This document shows, one piece after another, positions 1 through 8,927 of a stretch of DNA of 64,000 nt (position 1 is the first letter of the stretch; the number at the start of each line of letters is the position of its first letter). Source of the stretch: Desertivirga xinjiangensis (GTDB lineage: Bacteria; Bacteroidota; Bacteroidia; Sphingobacteriales; Sphingobacteriaceae); the NCBI RefSeq assembly GCF_024436435.1, contig NZ_JAFMZP010000001.1, positions 558,001 through 622,000 of the forward strand, given 5' to 3'. The notes beneath the pieces were generated by a model. It made no database searches and had not been told where the DNA came from. It saw only the letters and a program-made list of their open reading frames with translations. The position numbers and the translations under genes are program-made.

Positions 1-1
1 T

Positions 2-556
2 TTAGAGAAGGGAAATAAAACTGTTTCATCATTAGCCTTTGAACAGCTGTTCTTAAGTTATTATGATCGCCTTGTTTATTTTGCCTGGCAGTTTATACAC
101 GACAAAGAAACAGCCAGAGATATCGTTCAGGAAGCTTTTGTAAATTATTGGAAGTCGTTCGAATTTGACGCTCCTCCAGAAGTGCAGGGAAGAAATTTCC
201 TTTATCTTACCGTAAAAAATGCCTGCCTGAAAATTATTCGCCACGACAAGGTGGTAGATAAACACAGGCAGATCCTTGATCCTGACCCCACCGAAGAAAG
301 CTGTACGATAAATAAGATCATCAGGGCGGAAGTAAGCGGTGAAATATATCGCGCAATTGAAACTTTACCGGCTAGCTGTCGTCGTATTTCAAGAATGTGC
401 TATCTGGAAGGTATGAAGAACCAGGAAATCGCCGACGAGCTGGGCATCTCAGTCAACACCGTAAAAACACAAAAACAACGGGCGCTTCAATTATTACGAC
501 TGCGCCTTAACCCCGAGATCTTCATTTTGCTGATGTTGTACTTTACAAATGATTAA
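2..556 (+). CDS. ECF-type RNA polymerase sigma factor, 5' end outside window
   Basis: The frame is open from base 2, so the start codon lies upstream of the window and about 185 residues are visible. A region-2 helix (RDIVQEAFVNYW, about bases 117-152) precedes a region-4 helix-turn-helix (NQEIADELGISVNTVKTQKQ, about bases 419-478), the order found in Bacteroidota FecI/RpoE-like sigma factors. Such factors usually pair with a FecR anti-sigma factor and a SusC-type receptor. None follows here, so this is either an orphan or controlled from elsewhere. The first in-frame ATG (base 182) lies inside region 2 and is not a credible start. The next gene is on the same strand 122 bases downstream but has its own promoter-like box. 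Confidence 0.85.
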   Translation, partial: LEKGNKTVSSLAFEQLFLSYYDRLVYFAWQFIHDKETARDIVQEAFVNYWKSFEFDAPPEVQGRNFLYLTVKNACLKIIRHDKVVDKHRQILDPDPTEESCTINKIIRAEVSGEIYRAIETLPASCRRISRMCYLEGMKNQEIADELGISVNTVKTQKQRALQLLRLRLNPEIFILLMLYFTND

Positions 557-601
557 TAACTAGGTAAACGAAACATTCTCTCCTTCCGGTACAGTTACGA
601 C

Positions 602-616
602 GTTACAATTTGTAAC
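602..616. promoter_or_regulatory. Perfect inverted repeat upstream of the PAS-kinase promoter
   Basis: GTTAC-AATTT-GTAAC, a 15-base palindrome centred about 44 bases upstream of the -7-like box at 653-660. It could be a regulator site or the stem of a weak terminator for the sigma gene. The stem is only 5 bp and the following T-run is short (about 618-622), so a protein-binding site is as plausible. Confidence 0.3.
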
Positions 617-628
617 ATTTTTGAGAAA

Positions 629-660
629 CTTGTGCATTCTTTTCATATACCTTACATTTG
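629..660 (+). promoter_or_regulatory. Putative Bacteroidota-type promoter of the multi-PAS kinase
   Basis: TACATTTG at 653-660 matches the Bacteroidota -7 consensus TAnnTTTG exactly. A CTTG at 629-632 sits 20 bases upstream, at the -33 position. Transcription would begin a few bases after 660, just ahead of the ATG at 679. This makes the TTG at 658, which would otherwise extend the gene by seven codons, part of the promoter rather than a start codon. Confidence 0.5.
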
Positions 661-678
661 CGGGTTGAAGTTAACGCA

Positions 679-3624
679 ATGAATCTACCTGGGCAATCAT
701 TAAATACCAGCCAGATACTGGATATATTAAATTTGTCAAAATTTCCGACAGCTATTTATACCAGCGAGGCTTTTATCATCGAAGAAGCCAACGAAGCAAT
801 GCTGGCTCTATGGAAAAAAGACAAAAGCGTGATCGGTTTGCCATTAAAGGATGTGGTACCGGAATTCGTACATCAACCATTTACAGATCAGCTTGAAAAG
901 GTCTGGCAATCGGGACAAGCCTTGTGTTTGAACGAAGTGCCGGTATATACCGCAGGAAAGTCAGTCAGCATTCGCTATTATGTTGTAGATTTTCAGCCTG
1001 TTAAGGACAATTCCGGCGAAGTGTTTGGCATATTACACACTGCAACAGAGGTTTTAAGGAAAGGCACGAATGGCCGGGACCACCACTCTGCTGACAATGC
1101 GTCGTTAGTTGATCCGAGTCTCAACGCATTTTTCTCCGCAAAAAACAGTACAGAGGAATCTCAGCATGATAGAGTGCGGCGGTTTTTTATGCAAGCCCCT
1201 GCCGGTATCTGTATTTTAGACGGTCCCGACTTTGTATTCGAGCTCGTGAATCCCTTATATCAACAGTTCTTTCCAGGCAGAGATCTTATGGGTAAGCCTA
1301 TTTTAGAAGCGCTTCCAGAACTCACAGGTAAGCCCGTATGGGATATCCTGCAGCGTGTTTATAAGACTGGAGAAACATTTGAAGGGAAGGAACTGCACGT
1401 TCCTCTAGCATATACAGTAGAAGGCAAGGTTGCCGACCGGTACTTTGACTTTATTTATCAGGCCAGGTTTGATGCACAGGATAATATTGACGGTATCCTG
1501 GTTTTTGTGATTGAAGTAACAGATAATGTATTAAACAGGCAAACAGTAGAAGAGAAAGAATCGAGTCTTCGTAGTCTGGTGATGGCCTCTCATTACGGTC
1601 TGATGATTTTAAAGGGGAAAGAAATGCGCATTGAAATTGTGAATCAGCAAATTGCGAATCTCTGGCAAAAAACTCTTCAGGATATCACTGGTAAAACATT
1701 ACTCGAGGTGCTTCCGGAATTGAAGGATCAACCTTTTCCTGCCTTATTGACTAACGTTTACCAAACGGGTAATGGATATGGCCAGGAAGAAGAAGTTCTT
1801 TACATCGAAACTGAAGAGGGTACAGTGAAAAAATATGTCAGTTTCTATTACGACCCTACCAGGGATGTTAATGGCAATGTTACAGGGGTTGTAGTTGCAT
1901 GTGAGGACGTTACCGAGAGAGTTAAATCAAGGGTGATGCTTCAGGATAGCTACGAGGAGCAACAAACCCTGAACGAAGAGCTTTCTTCAACCAATGAAGA
2001 ACTTGCCGCTGTAAATGAAGAGATGTCGGCCACTTATGAGGAGTTGCTTGGAACGCAAGCGGACCTGGAGAAAATGGTTAATTTCTTCGAGCGGAGTGAA
2101 AATAAGCTTCGAGCCATGGTTGAAAGTGCCCCTTTTCCAATCGGAGTCTATGAGGGAAGGGAAATGCGTATTGCGCTGGCTAACCGTTCTATGATGGATG
2201 TCTGGGGTAAGGGCTATGATTTGGCAGGCAGGCTTTATTCTGAAATCTTGCCAGAACTGGAAAATCAGGAAATATTTGGGCAGCTGGATGCGGTGTATTC
2301 AACGGGCATTCCCTTCCATGCACGCAATCAACAGGTCGATCTTGTGGTAGATGGAAAATTAAAGACATTTTATTTCAATTACAGCTTTACTCCTCTGTAT
2401 GACCTGCAAGGCAATATTTACGGGGTAATGAATACTGCTGCCGATGTAACGGATCTTAATCTCGCTAAACAGCAAATACAGCAAAATGAGCGAAACCTGC
2501 ACAATATGATCTTACAGGCTCCTGTGGCAATGTGTATTTTGCTGGGGCCTGAACACATCATTACTGTAGCTAATTCCCGTATTATCGAAATTTGGGGTAA
2601 GCCAGCTGAAGAAGTGATCAATAAACCGGTTTTTGAAGCTTTGCCCGATGCCAGGGCGCAAGGCCTCGAACAGCTGATGTCAGATGTTTATTATAAGGGA
2701 AAAACGTTCCATGCTGCGGAGATGCCCGTCAATCTTATCCGGAACGGCGTTCCCGATACTGTTTACCAGAATTTTGTTTATCAGCCATACAAGGATTCAG
2801 ATGGCTCAATTTTAGGTATAATTGCTATTACGATAGATGTCACAGAACAGGTCCTTGCAAGAAAAAGAATCGAAGAAAATGAAGCGCAGTTATTAGAAAC
2901 CAAAAAGCGACTGGAACAGGAGCTGGAAGCCGGGAAAAAGATTCAGCGACAAAAGGATGGCTTTATCGGTATTGCAAGTCACGAGCTTAAAACCCCTTTG
3001 ACTTCTCTAACGGCAATTATTCAGGTGGCCAGCTTAAAACTAAAAAACAGCAATGATGAATTCCTGGTCGGTGCAATGGAAAAAGCTCAGGCACAGGTAA
3101 AGAGAATGCGCAGCATGATCAATGGTTTTCTTAATATTTCCAGGCTTGAATCAGGGAATATTGTGATCGAGCGGCACCAGTTCGATATGAAAGAGCTTAT
3201 CCTGGAGGTTATTGAGGAGCTTAAGCTGACTGCTGGCTCACACCAAATTCATCTCACGCCGTGTACTTCAATAACAATTAATGGCGATCAGGATAAAATA
3301 AATTCGGTTGTATCTAATTTGCTCAACAACGCCATAAAATATTCTCCCAATGGAAAACAGGTTACCGTAACTTGCGAACTGGAAGACGGAAAGGTTAAGG
3401 TGAGTGTTCGCGATGAGGGCATAGGTGTTAAGCCGGAAGATCAGGCTAAAATATTTGATCGCTATTACCGGATCGAGAGAGATGATACCCGCCACATTTC
3501 AGGGTTTGGTATAGGTCTTTATTTGAGCGCCGAAATTGTTAGAAGACATGATGGGCAAATTTGGGTGGAAAGTGAAAGTGGTAAAGGAAGTACATTTTGT
3601 TTTACTTTACCGTTGTCTGCGTGA
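679..3624 (+). CDS. Sensor histidine kinase with five PAS domains
   Basis: The protein has 981 residues. Two PAS domains (about 15-125 and 165-280) and a third (about 295-415) are followed by a long coiled coil rich in EELSSTNEELAAVNEEM (about 420-470), then two more PAS domains (about 475-595 and 600-725). A HisKA domain follows with the phospho-acceptor in ASHELKTPL (His768), and then a HATPase domain with N box NLLNNAIKYSP, G1 DEGIGV, F box FDRYYR and G2 GFGIGLYL. No membrane segment or signal peptide is evident, so it is probably a cytoplasmic sensor of redox, light or small ligands. No response regulator lies next to it. The ATG at 679 is preferred because the upstream TTG lies in the promoter box. 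The tandem near-identical PAS layout is common in Pedobacter-type genomes. Confidence 0.88.
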   Translation: MNLPGQSLNTSQILDILNLSKFPTAIYTSEAFIIEEANEAMLALWKKDKSVIGLPLKDVVPEFVHQPFTDQLEKVWQSGQALCLNEVPVYTAGKSVSIRYYVVDFQPVKDNSGEVFGILHTATEVLRKGTNGRDHHSADNASLVDPSLNAFFSAKNSTEESQHDRVRRFFMQAPAGICILDGPDFVFELVNPLYQQFFPGRDLMGKPILEALPELTGKPVWDILQRVYKTGETFEGKELHVPLAYTVEGKVADRYFDFIYQARFDAQDNIDGILVFVIEVTDNVLNRQTVEEKESSLRSLVMASHYGLMILKGKEMRIEIVNQQIANLWQKTLQDITGKTLLEVLPELKDQPFPALLTNVYQTGNGYGQEEEVLYIETEEGTVKKYVSFYYDPTRDVNGNVTGVVVACEDVTERVKSRVMLQDSYEEQQTLNEELSSTNEELAAVNEEMSATYEELLGTQADLEKMVNFFERSENKLRAMVESAPFPIGVYEGREMRIALANRSMMDVWGKGYDLAGRLYSEILPELENQEIFGQLDAVYSTGIPFHARNQQVDLVVDGKLKTFYFNYSFTPLYDLQGNIYGVMNTAADVTDLNLAKQQIQQNERNLHNMILQAPVAMCILLGPEHIITVANSRIIEIWGKPAEEVINKPVFEALPDARAQGLEQLMSDVYYKGKTFHAAEMPVNLIRNGVPDTVYQNFVYQPYKDSDGSILGIIAITIDVTEQVLARKRIEENEAQLLETKKRLEQELEAGKKIQRQKDGFIGIASHELKTPLTSLTAIIQVASLKLKNSNDEFLVGAMEKAQAQVKRMRSMINGFLNISRLESGNIVIERHQFDMKELILEVIEELKLTAGSHQIHLTPCTSITINGDQDKINSVVSNLLNNAIKYSPNGKQVTVTCELEDGKVKVSVRDEGIGVKPEDQAKIFDRYYRIERDDTRHISGFGIGLYLSAEIVRRHDGQIWVESESGKGSTFCFTLPLSA

Positions 3625-3722
3625 GAGTATGAAATAGGACGTATATTGACCTTCAGAAGGAGGCTTTTTTGGATGGTCTGGAGAGGTTTGAAACATAGGG
3701 CTTCCCGATTCGTATAAATCAG

Positions 3723-5626
3723 ATGATGTCTTATAAACAGAAGGCTTTCTTTTGCTTTATTCTTTCAGCTGTGATGATCCTTCTCGTTGCTTTTATATCG
3801 TATATAGCAATTGTAGAGCTTAAGTCGTCATCAGACCGGGTTGACCATACCCATCATGTTATTCAGAAAACCCTCGCTATTTCATCAAAACTGAGTCAGG
3901 TATATCAAGCGGCTTTTCTCAATAACGAAAGCAGGTTGCACCAGCGGCGGGATTCCGGTAAGCTGGTTGCTGCTGTAAAGGACGATGTCAATCATCTAAT
4001 CTTAGTTGCTAAAGATAAGTCCTCGAACCTTCAGGAGATCGAACTTCTTCAACGATGTGTGTGCGAATTTCTAAGTTTGGCGGAAGCAAATATCGTTGAA
4101 AAGACGGATAATACGATTTACATGGCTAGTGCCTCCTTAGATCAGTGTAATTCCCAAATCCATAAGATTGTTGCCGATGAACATCAGTATTTGATCAGCA
4201 GAAAGTTTGTCAGCCGAAAAAACGAATTGAAAATCCAGTACCTGATCATAGCAAGTACGGTTCTCGGGATTGTGTGCCTTTCTTTGCTGTTTTACTTTAT
4301 TTACAAGGTCTTCCGTGCAAAGTCACTAGCAAATCAGCAGTTGCAGCTCAGTGAGCGTATTTTTTCTATCTCGTTTACGAATACGGGCGTAGGTATGGCC
4401 ATGGTATCCACGGAGGGAGACTGGCTGGATGTCAATCCTGCATTGTGTGATATGTTGGGCTACTCGAAGGAAGAACTTATTAAACTTACTTTTCAGGACC
4501 TTTCTCACCCGGATGACCTGAAACTGGATCTGCACTATCTAGAGATGACCCTTGCGGGAACTATAGATAAATACGCTATTGAAAAGCGGTATCTCAGTAA
4601 GCACGGGCATTATATTCATGCCCGTCTCCATGTTTCCCTGGTAAGAGAAAACGGGGTCCCGGTGTTTTTTATTTCACAGATTCATGATATATCCTCCCAA
4701 AAACATGCCACGGAGGAATTGATCCGGGCGAAGGAGGAAGCTGAACAAGCAACTATTGCTAAGACAAACTTTCTTTCCACCATGAGCCATGAAATCCGTA
4801 CTCCAATGAATGCGGTTATCAATTTTACTCATCTCTTACTTCAGAATGCAAGGGAAGACCAATTGGAATATTTGAAAATGCTCAAATTTTCAGGCGAGAA
4901 CCTTTTGGTGCTGATCAACGATATTTTAGATTATAATAAAATCGAGTCTGGAAAAATTGAGTTTGAGAGCATTGATTTTGACCTTCCCGAACTGCTGGAA
5001 AACATCAAGGGTGGGTTATTATTAGAAGCTGAAAATAAAGGAATTTCACTAGGTCTCTCTATCGACAACAAGCTGCCTCATATGGTTCAGGGCGATCCGG
5101 TAAGGCTTACACAGATTTTAACGAACCTAGTCAGTAACGCGGTTAAATTTACACATAAAGGCAGCGTAACCCTCACTTCTAAACTAGTGGAAGCATCTTC
5201 TTTTGGTCTTACCATTAATTTTGAAGTTGTGGATACGGGTATAGGAATTGACAAGGATAAACATCATTTTATTTTTGAGTCGTTTACACAGGCAAGTTCA
5301 GAAACCACCAGAAAGTTTGGAGGTACAGGACTAGGACTGGCTATAACTAAGCGGCTTTTAGAATTGCAGAAATGGTTCAAAAAAAACCTTACCGGCTGGT
5401 ATTGATGGATCTTCAGATGCCAGAAATGGATGGATACACTGCTAGTATGGAAATCAGGAAATTGCCGGACGTAAGATACCAGCGGCTTCCAATCATTGCT
5501 TTGACAGCAGCCGTGATGTCTGAGGTGAAAGATGAAATGATCCTGGCCGGAATGAATGATTTTTTGGCCAAGCCTTTTAATCCGGATGAGCTGTACTCAA
5601 AAATATGTCATTATAATAACTTGTAA
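3723..5626 (+). pseudogene. Hybrid histidine kinase broken by an internal deletion
   Basis: The first frame (3723-5405) encodes a membrane segment (about residues 5-30), an extracytoplasmic helical region, a second membrane segment (about 173-195), a PAS domain (about 215-330), HisKA with MSHEIRTPM (His356) and most of a HATPase (NLVSNAVKFTH, DTGIGI, GGTGLGLAITKR). After LELQ the reading becomes nonsense and stops. In another frame, from 5372 to 5626, the rest of a receiver domain appears: phospho-acceptor motif LMDLQMPEMDG, ALTA and AKPF. The last HATPase strand, the linker and the first half of the receiver with its acidic pair are missing. The join at about 5368-5372 therefore marks a deletion of very roughly a hundred codons (estimated from normal architecture) that also shifts the frame. 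Neither half should support phosphorelay. Confidence 0.85.
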
Positions 5627-5698
5627 TTAGTATTGGTGACGACAAAGATGTCCGTTCTAAATCTCCTTTATTATATTTTATTTTCCTGAACATTGTTA

Positions 5699-5706
5699 TA
5701 TCTTTG
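5699..5706 (+). promoter_or_regulatory. TAnnTTTG box ahead of the truncated tRNA
   Basis: TATCTTTG matches the Bacteroidota -7 consensus and lies 7 bases before the first tRNA base, the usual place for a tRNA promoter. The -33 region is T-rich but has no clear TTG. Its presence suggests that the tRNA was once an expressed gene at this site. Confidence 0.5.
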
Positions 5707-5713
5707 CGCCTCT

Positions 5714-5751
5714 GCTCCCGTAGTTCAATGGATAGAATTATGGTTTCCGGT
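5714..5751 (+). pseudogene. 5' half of tRNA-Arg (anticodon CCG), truncated after the anticodon loop
   Basis: The bases fold as a tRNA 5' half: acceptor strand GCTCCCG (5714-5720), TA, D arm GTTCAATGGATAGAAT, then ATGGT and the loop TTCCGGT with anticodon CCG at 5747-5749. From 5752 on, the complementary anticodon strand (ACCAT would be expected), the T arm and the 3' acceptor strand (CGGGAGC) are absent. No matching 3' half occurs elsewhere in the window. The loss begins at the 3' edge of the anticodon loop, a place where some tyrosine recombinases cross over, so an old integration or excision event is possible (inference). Confidence 0.75.
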
Positions 5752-5814
5752 TCTTTTAGTTTCTAATTTCAATTGCCTCGTTTTCAAAGGCTTTCTAAAT
5801 TCTAGCTTTTTCCT

Positions 5815-5833
5815 GTAAAACAGTTGTAAAACA
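5815..5833 (+). repeat. Two direct copies of GTAAAACA spaced 11 bases apart
   Basis: GTAAAACA occurs at 5815-5822 and 5826-5833, one helical turn apart, about 65 bases after the tRNA break. Short helically phased repeats beside an attachment core can be integrase arm-binding sites. Two copies are weak evidence, and the repeat may be chance in AT-rich DNA. Confidence 0.3.
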
Positions 5834-5844
5834 ATCAGTGTTTC

Positions 5845-6661
5845 TTTATGCTCCAGGAAAACAACTACAAGAACTTCCAAAGTAGCGGAAGCAAAAGCAA
5901 GATTAGTATCCAATCAATCTACCTATACCGCCGCCAAAGCAACCTACGACCGGGTAGTTGAAGCAGCAAAAACCCCTGGTGCTATTTCCAACGACGCTCT
6001 GGATCAAATTACTGCAAAGAAGAATTCAGACTATGCCCAATACCAAGCGGCAAAGGCAGTATATGAAGAAGTAAAAGCGATGGAGCAGTATCTTCAACTA
6101 AGAGCTCCGTTTGATGGAATTGTCACCATTCGAAATGTTGATCCGGGAGCATATGTTGGCCCAGCAGGAAAAGGATCTGAACAGCCCTTGATCACCCTTC
6201 AGGAACAAAGAAGATTAAGATTAAAAGTTTCTATTCCTGAAGCAAATCTTCCGTTTATCAATGCCGGTCAGCCCGTAACTTTCATGGTCAGAAGTATGCC
6301 TCAAAAGCTTTATAATGGAAAATAGCAAGAAGCAGGTGCTCTAGACTTGCGTTTAAGATCTGAACAAATAGAAATTGATATTCCAAATTCAAGTAAGGAG
6401 TTACTTCCGGGAATGATTGCAGAAGCTCATATCCCCCCTTACCGGCGAGAAAGCAAATATAATTGTCCCAAGAACGGCTCTTGTTAATTCAGATGAAGGC
6501 TTATATTTAATCAAGGTGGTTGATAATAAAGCACAAAAGGTATTTGTGAGGAAAGGCGTGAACTAGAAATGAAGGTGGAGGTTTTCAGTAACTTACAGGC
6601 TGGAGACGCTATTATATCCAAACTCAATATGCAAATTCAGGAAGGTGATAAAATTAAGTAA
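5845..6661 (+). pseudogene. Remnant of an RND/HlyD-family efflux periplasmic adaptor
   Basis: Recognisable adaptor sequence starts in the alpha-helical hairpin (AEAKARLVSNQSTYTAAKAT, from about 5884). It continues through the lipoyl half-motif LRAPFDGIVTIRNVDPGAYV and the beta-barrel (NAGQPVTFMVRS) to the membrane-proximal domain (IIVPRTALVN). The N-terminal lipoprotein signal and first lipoyl half are gone. Disabling changes are a frameshift near 5880, an in-frame TAG at 6323-6325 with family sequence continuing in the same frame behind it, a one-base insertion near 6437 in a C-run, and another frameshift near 6560. The family-like C-terminus ends at TAA 6659-6661. No RND pump or outer-membrane partner adjoins it. 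A separate intact efflux adaptor lies at 44.6 kb. Confidence 0.85.
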
Positions 6662-6748
6662 GTTCTAATATCTCTAAAAAACACCATTAATCCCATGTTT
6701 TGTACAAGCGCTGGCATGGCATTCAACTTTATCTTTTAATAAAAAAAC

Positions 6749-7822
6749 ATGAGGTTACATAATTTCGCAGCGGGGTCGGCAATCTTACCAGGAGAAGTAT
6801 TTACGGAATCAGCACAAGCTGTCCAGAATTTTAACGATATGGGACTTTCTATTCTAGAAATTTCCCACCGCTCGCCGAAATTTGAGAAGGTGATCCACGA
6901 GGCAGAATCACTGCTTCGTGAATTGCTTTCCGTACCTCAAGGATACTCAATTCTGTTCATGGGCGGCGGCGCTAGCCTGCAATTCACCCTGATCCCTCTT
7001 AGTCTTCTTCCCATTGGAGGGGCTGCTGCTTTTGGGGAATCAGGTATATGGGCAAAAAAGGCAATAGAGCAAGCTCTTCATTATGGTCACGTAGATGTTG
7101 TTGCCACAGGTAAAGACACAAAATTTACTGCTGTTCCAACTGATCATGCAGTTCCTGCTAATGCCAGTTACCTTCATATCACGACGAACAATATAATTTT
7201 TGTGGCACACAATCTAAAGTTCTTCCTGATAACTAATGTACCGATAGTGGCTGATATGTCTTCTGACATTTTAAGCTATGAAATTGATGTAGCAAAATAT
7301 GGATTGATATATGCAGGAGCTCAAAAGAACATCAGGCCTGCAGGGGTAACAGTAGTCATAGTGAAAGATGATCTTTTAGGCAAAACGAATAGAGTAATCC
7401 CAGCGATGCTTGATTATAAGGAACATATTAAAGCTGGCTCCTTATATAATACTCCTCCGGTTTTTGACATTTACGTCTTGATGCTAACTCTTGCCTGGCT
7501 TCAAAAGCTGGGCGGAGTGAAGGAAGTTGAAAAGCTAAATAAAAAGAAAGCAGAAATACTTTATGAGCAGATTGACAGTAATCCACTTTTTTATGGGCCT
7601 GTTTCTCCAGAATCCAGGTCAGAAATGAATGTCGTATTTAGAATGAACGATGAAAGTCTTGAGCCCGCATTTCTGTCGTTTGCAAAGGAAAGAGGAATAA
7701 TCGGAATAAATGGGCATCGAAGTGTTGGGGGATTTCAAGCTTCTATTTATAATGCAATGCCTATTGAATCTGTCGCTGTTTTGACTCAGGCAATGAAAGA
7801 CTTTACGGATGAGATAGGTTAG
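6749..7822 (+). CDS. serC: Phosphoserine aminotransferase (SerC)
   Basis: This 357-residue class-V PLP aminotransferase converts 3-phosphohydroxypyruvate and glutamate to phosphoserine in serine synthesis, and can also serve pyridoxal phosphate synthesis. The start NFAAGSAILP, HRSPKFEKV, GGGASLQF, ADMSSDILS and the PLP-lysine segment YAGAQKNIRPAGV, followed by YNTPPVFDIY and GHRSVGGFQASIYNA, are SerC signatures, and the length is typical. In the segment that usually reads NNTIYGTQ, this protein reads NNIIFVAH, a local divergence. Position-specific substitutions there could affect substrate binding. The usual serA neighbour is absent. The gene follows the decayed adaptor and ends at a strong terminator, so it is probably transcribed alone. 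Confidence 0.9.
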   Translation: MRLHNFAAGSAILPGEVFTESAQAVQNFNDMGLSILEISHRSPKFEKVIHEAESLLRELLSVPQGYSILFMGGGASLQFTLIPLSLLPIGGAAAFGESGIWAKKAIEQALHYGHVDVVATGKDTKFTAVPTDHAVPANASYLHITTNNIIFVAHNLKFFLITNVPIVADMSSDILSYEIDVAKYGLIYAGAQKNIRPAGVTVVIVKDDLLGKTNRVIPAMLDYKEHIKAGSLYNTPPVFDIYVLMLTLAWLQKLGGVKEVEKLNKKKAEILYEQIDSNPLFYGPVSPESRSEMNVVFRMNDESLEPAFLSFAKERGIIGINGHRSVGGFQASIYNAMPIESVAVLTQAMKDFTDEIG

Positions 7823-7850
7823 AAGAATTTTATGGTTGATGTTTCCCTAA

Positions 7851-7878
7851 GGGAGTAGAGTTTTCTGCTCCCTTTTTT
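7851..7878 (+). terminator. Rho-independent terminator of serC
   Basis: GGGAGTAGA (7851-7859) pairs with TCTGCTCCC (7864-7872) through one G-U wobble, with a 4-base loop and six T residues following. It lies 29 bases after the serC stop. Confidence 0.85.
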
Positions 7879-8408
7879 GTTAAATCTCTTTTTTCTTACA
7901 TCCACACGCCTATACCGTTTATCGAAATCTCAATAGTACGGCTAACTCTTTACACCGGCAAAAGTTGTTGCTATCAGTACAATTCGCATTGCTAGATCAA
8001 TCTGTATTGTTCGTTATTAATGTAATTCCCTACAACGGAACAGTTTCAGCTCCACAAATAGAACAATCCGCCTTAATTTACTCATTTTCCTTCAATTTAC
8101 CACACTATTTTAAAAAAAAACAAACCTTCACAGAAGGTTTAAGGTCGAATCAATAGTAAAATAGCGGCAAAAAGAAAAACACACTGGATTCGTGCCGTTT
8201 TAAAATAGATAAACCGAAAAAAAGAACTCAATTTTTATAAAAAACAGTCATTATAATATCAAACAATAAAATATTAGCATGTTTTATAGAAAAACATCCA
8301 TTAAATTCACTAAAATATCCACATATTGATGTTTTTTTAATATAAAATGGAGCTATTTTTACAATAAGCAAATGAAATAAATCATTTGATGAAAAAATAA
8401 AAGCAATT
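7879..8408. other. Gene-free, AT-rich intergenic region before the Nit1C cluster
   Basis: No coding sequence is convincing. A 63-codon frame at 7965-8156 has no recognisable motif and is low in complexity. The last 250 bases are very AT-rich and should hold the promoter of the nitrilase cluster. I see no exact TAnnTTTG box; the nearest candidate is ATCATTTG about 20 bases before the start, with two mismatches. A minus-strand terminator-like hairpin sits at 8112-8140. Confidence 0.5.
8112..8140 (-). terminator. Terminator-like hairpin facing left with no minus-strand gene
   Basis: AAACCTTC-ACA-GAAGGTTT forms a perfect 8-bp stem (8122-8140), preceded on the plus strand by A-rich bases 8112-8120. 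Read on the minus strand this is a stem followed by a T-run. No minus-strand gene lies to its right before the Nit1C cluster, so it may be left over from a lost gene. Confidence 0.5.
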
Positions 8409-8891
8409 ATGCCAAAAGTAGAACTATCATCTAATCAAAAAGGAGATTTTTTTGTTGATTTTGAAGAAAAAGTATTCGAAGATGTAAAAGCAGAGCCGGG
8501 GCAAAAGGCCTTGATCACTTTTCATACCGTTGCCTTCGAAGGATCCATTGGTTTGGTTAATATTCTTACAGCTACTCGTCTTCTTCGTAAAGGTTTTGAA
8601 ACTTCTATTCTTCTTTACGGACCAGGTGTAACGTTAGGTGTTCAAAGAGGATTTCCAAAGATTGGCGATGAAGCATTTCCTGGTCATATGGCTTACTCAG
8701 ACCGTCTTACTAAATTCATTGCTGAAGGTGGTAAAGTTTATGCATGCCGTTTTGCTCTTCAAGCACTCTACGGTATGGGAGAACCTAATCTTTTGCCAGG
8801 CATCACCCCAATAAGTCCGCTTGATGTCCTTGACATTCAATTGAGTCACCGGAAAGAGAAATCATTCATTTTCGATACCTGGACATTGTAA
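8409..8891 (+). CDS. MSMEG_0572/Sll0783-family nitrogen-starvation response protein
   Basis: This 160-residue soluble protein has the DsrE-like alpha/beta pattern and the family's conserved stretches [37 protein letters not shown] and [13 protein letters not shown]. It is the customary first gene of the Nit1C cluster, named for its cyanobacterial and mycobacterial members induced by nitrogen starvation. Its biochemical role is not known to me. The nitrilase gene follows after 36 bases, and the whole set to 14616 is co-directional with small gaps or overlaps, so it is likely the promoter-proximal gene of the operon. The ATG at 8409 gives a product of family-like length. Confidence 0.88.
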   Translation: MPKVELSSNQKGDFFVDFEEKVFEDVKAEPGQKALITFHTVAFEGSIGLVNILTATRLLRKGFETSILLYGPGVTLGVQRGFPKIGDEAFPGHMAYSDRLTKFIAEGGKVYACRFALQALYGMGEPNLLPGITPISPLDVLDIQLSHRKEKSFIFDTWTL

Positions 8892-8927
8892 TTTTCACTC
8901 AGATCCTTCATCCTTTTATCCTTTAAA

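Noticed and set aside
1980-2060. Repetitive EELxxxNEE-coding stretch in the PAS kinase as a DNA repeat
   Set aside because: It is the coiled-coil linker of the kinase; the repeat is at protein level with diverged codons.
7965-8156. A 63-codon frame upstream of the Nit1C cluster
   Set aside because: Low complexity, no motif, and its end runs through a terminator-like hairpin on the other strand.
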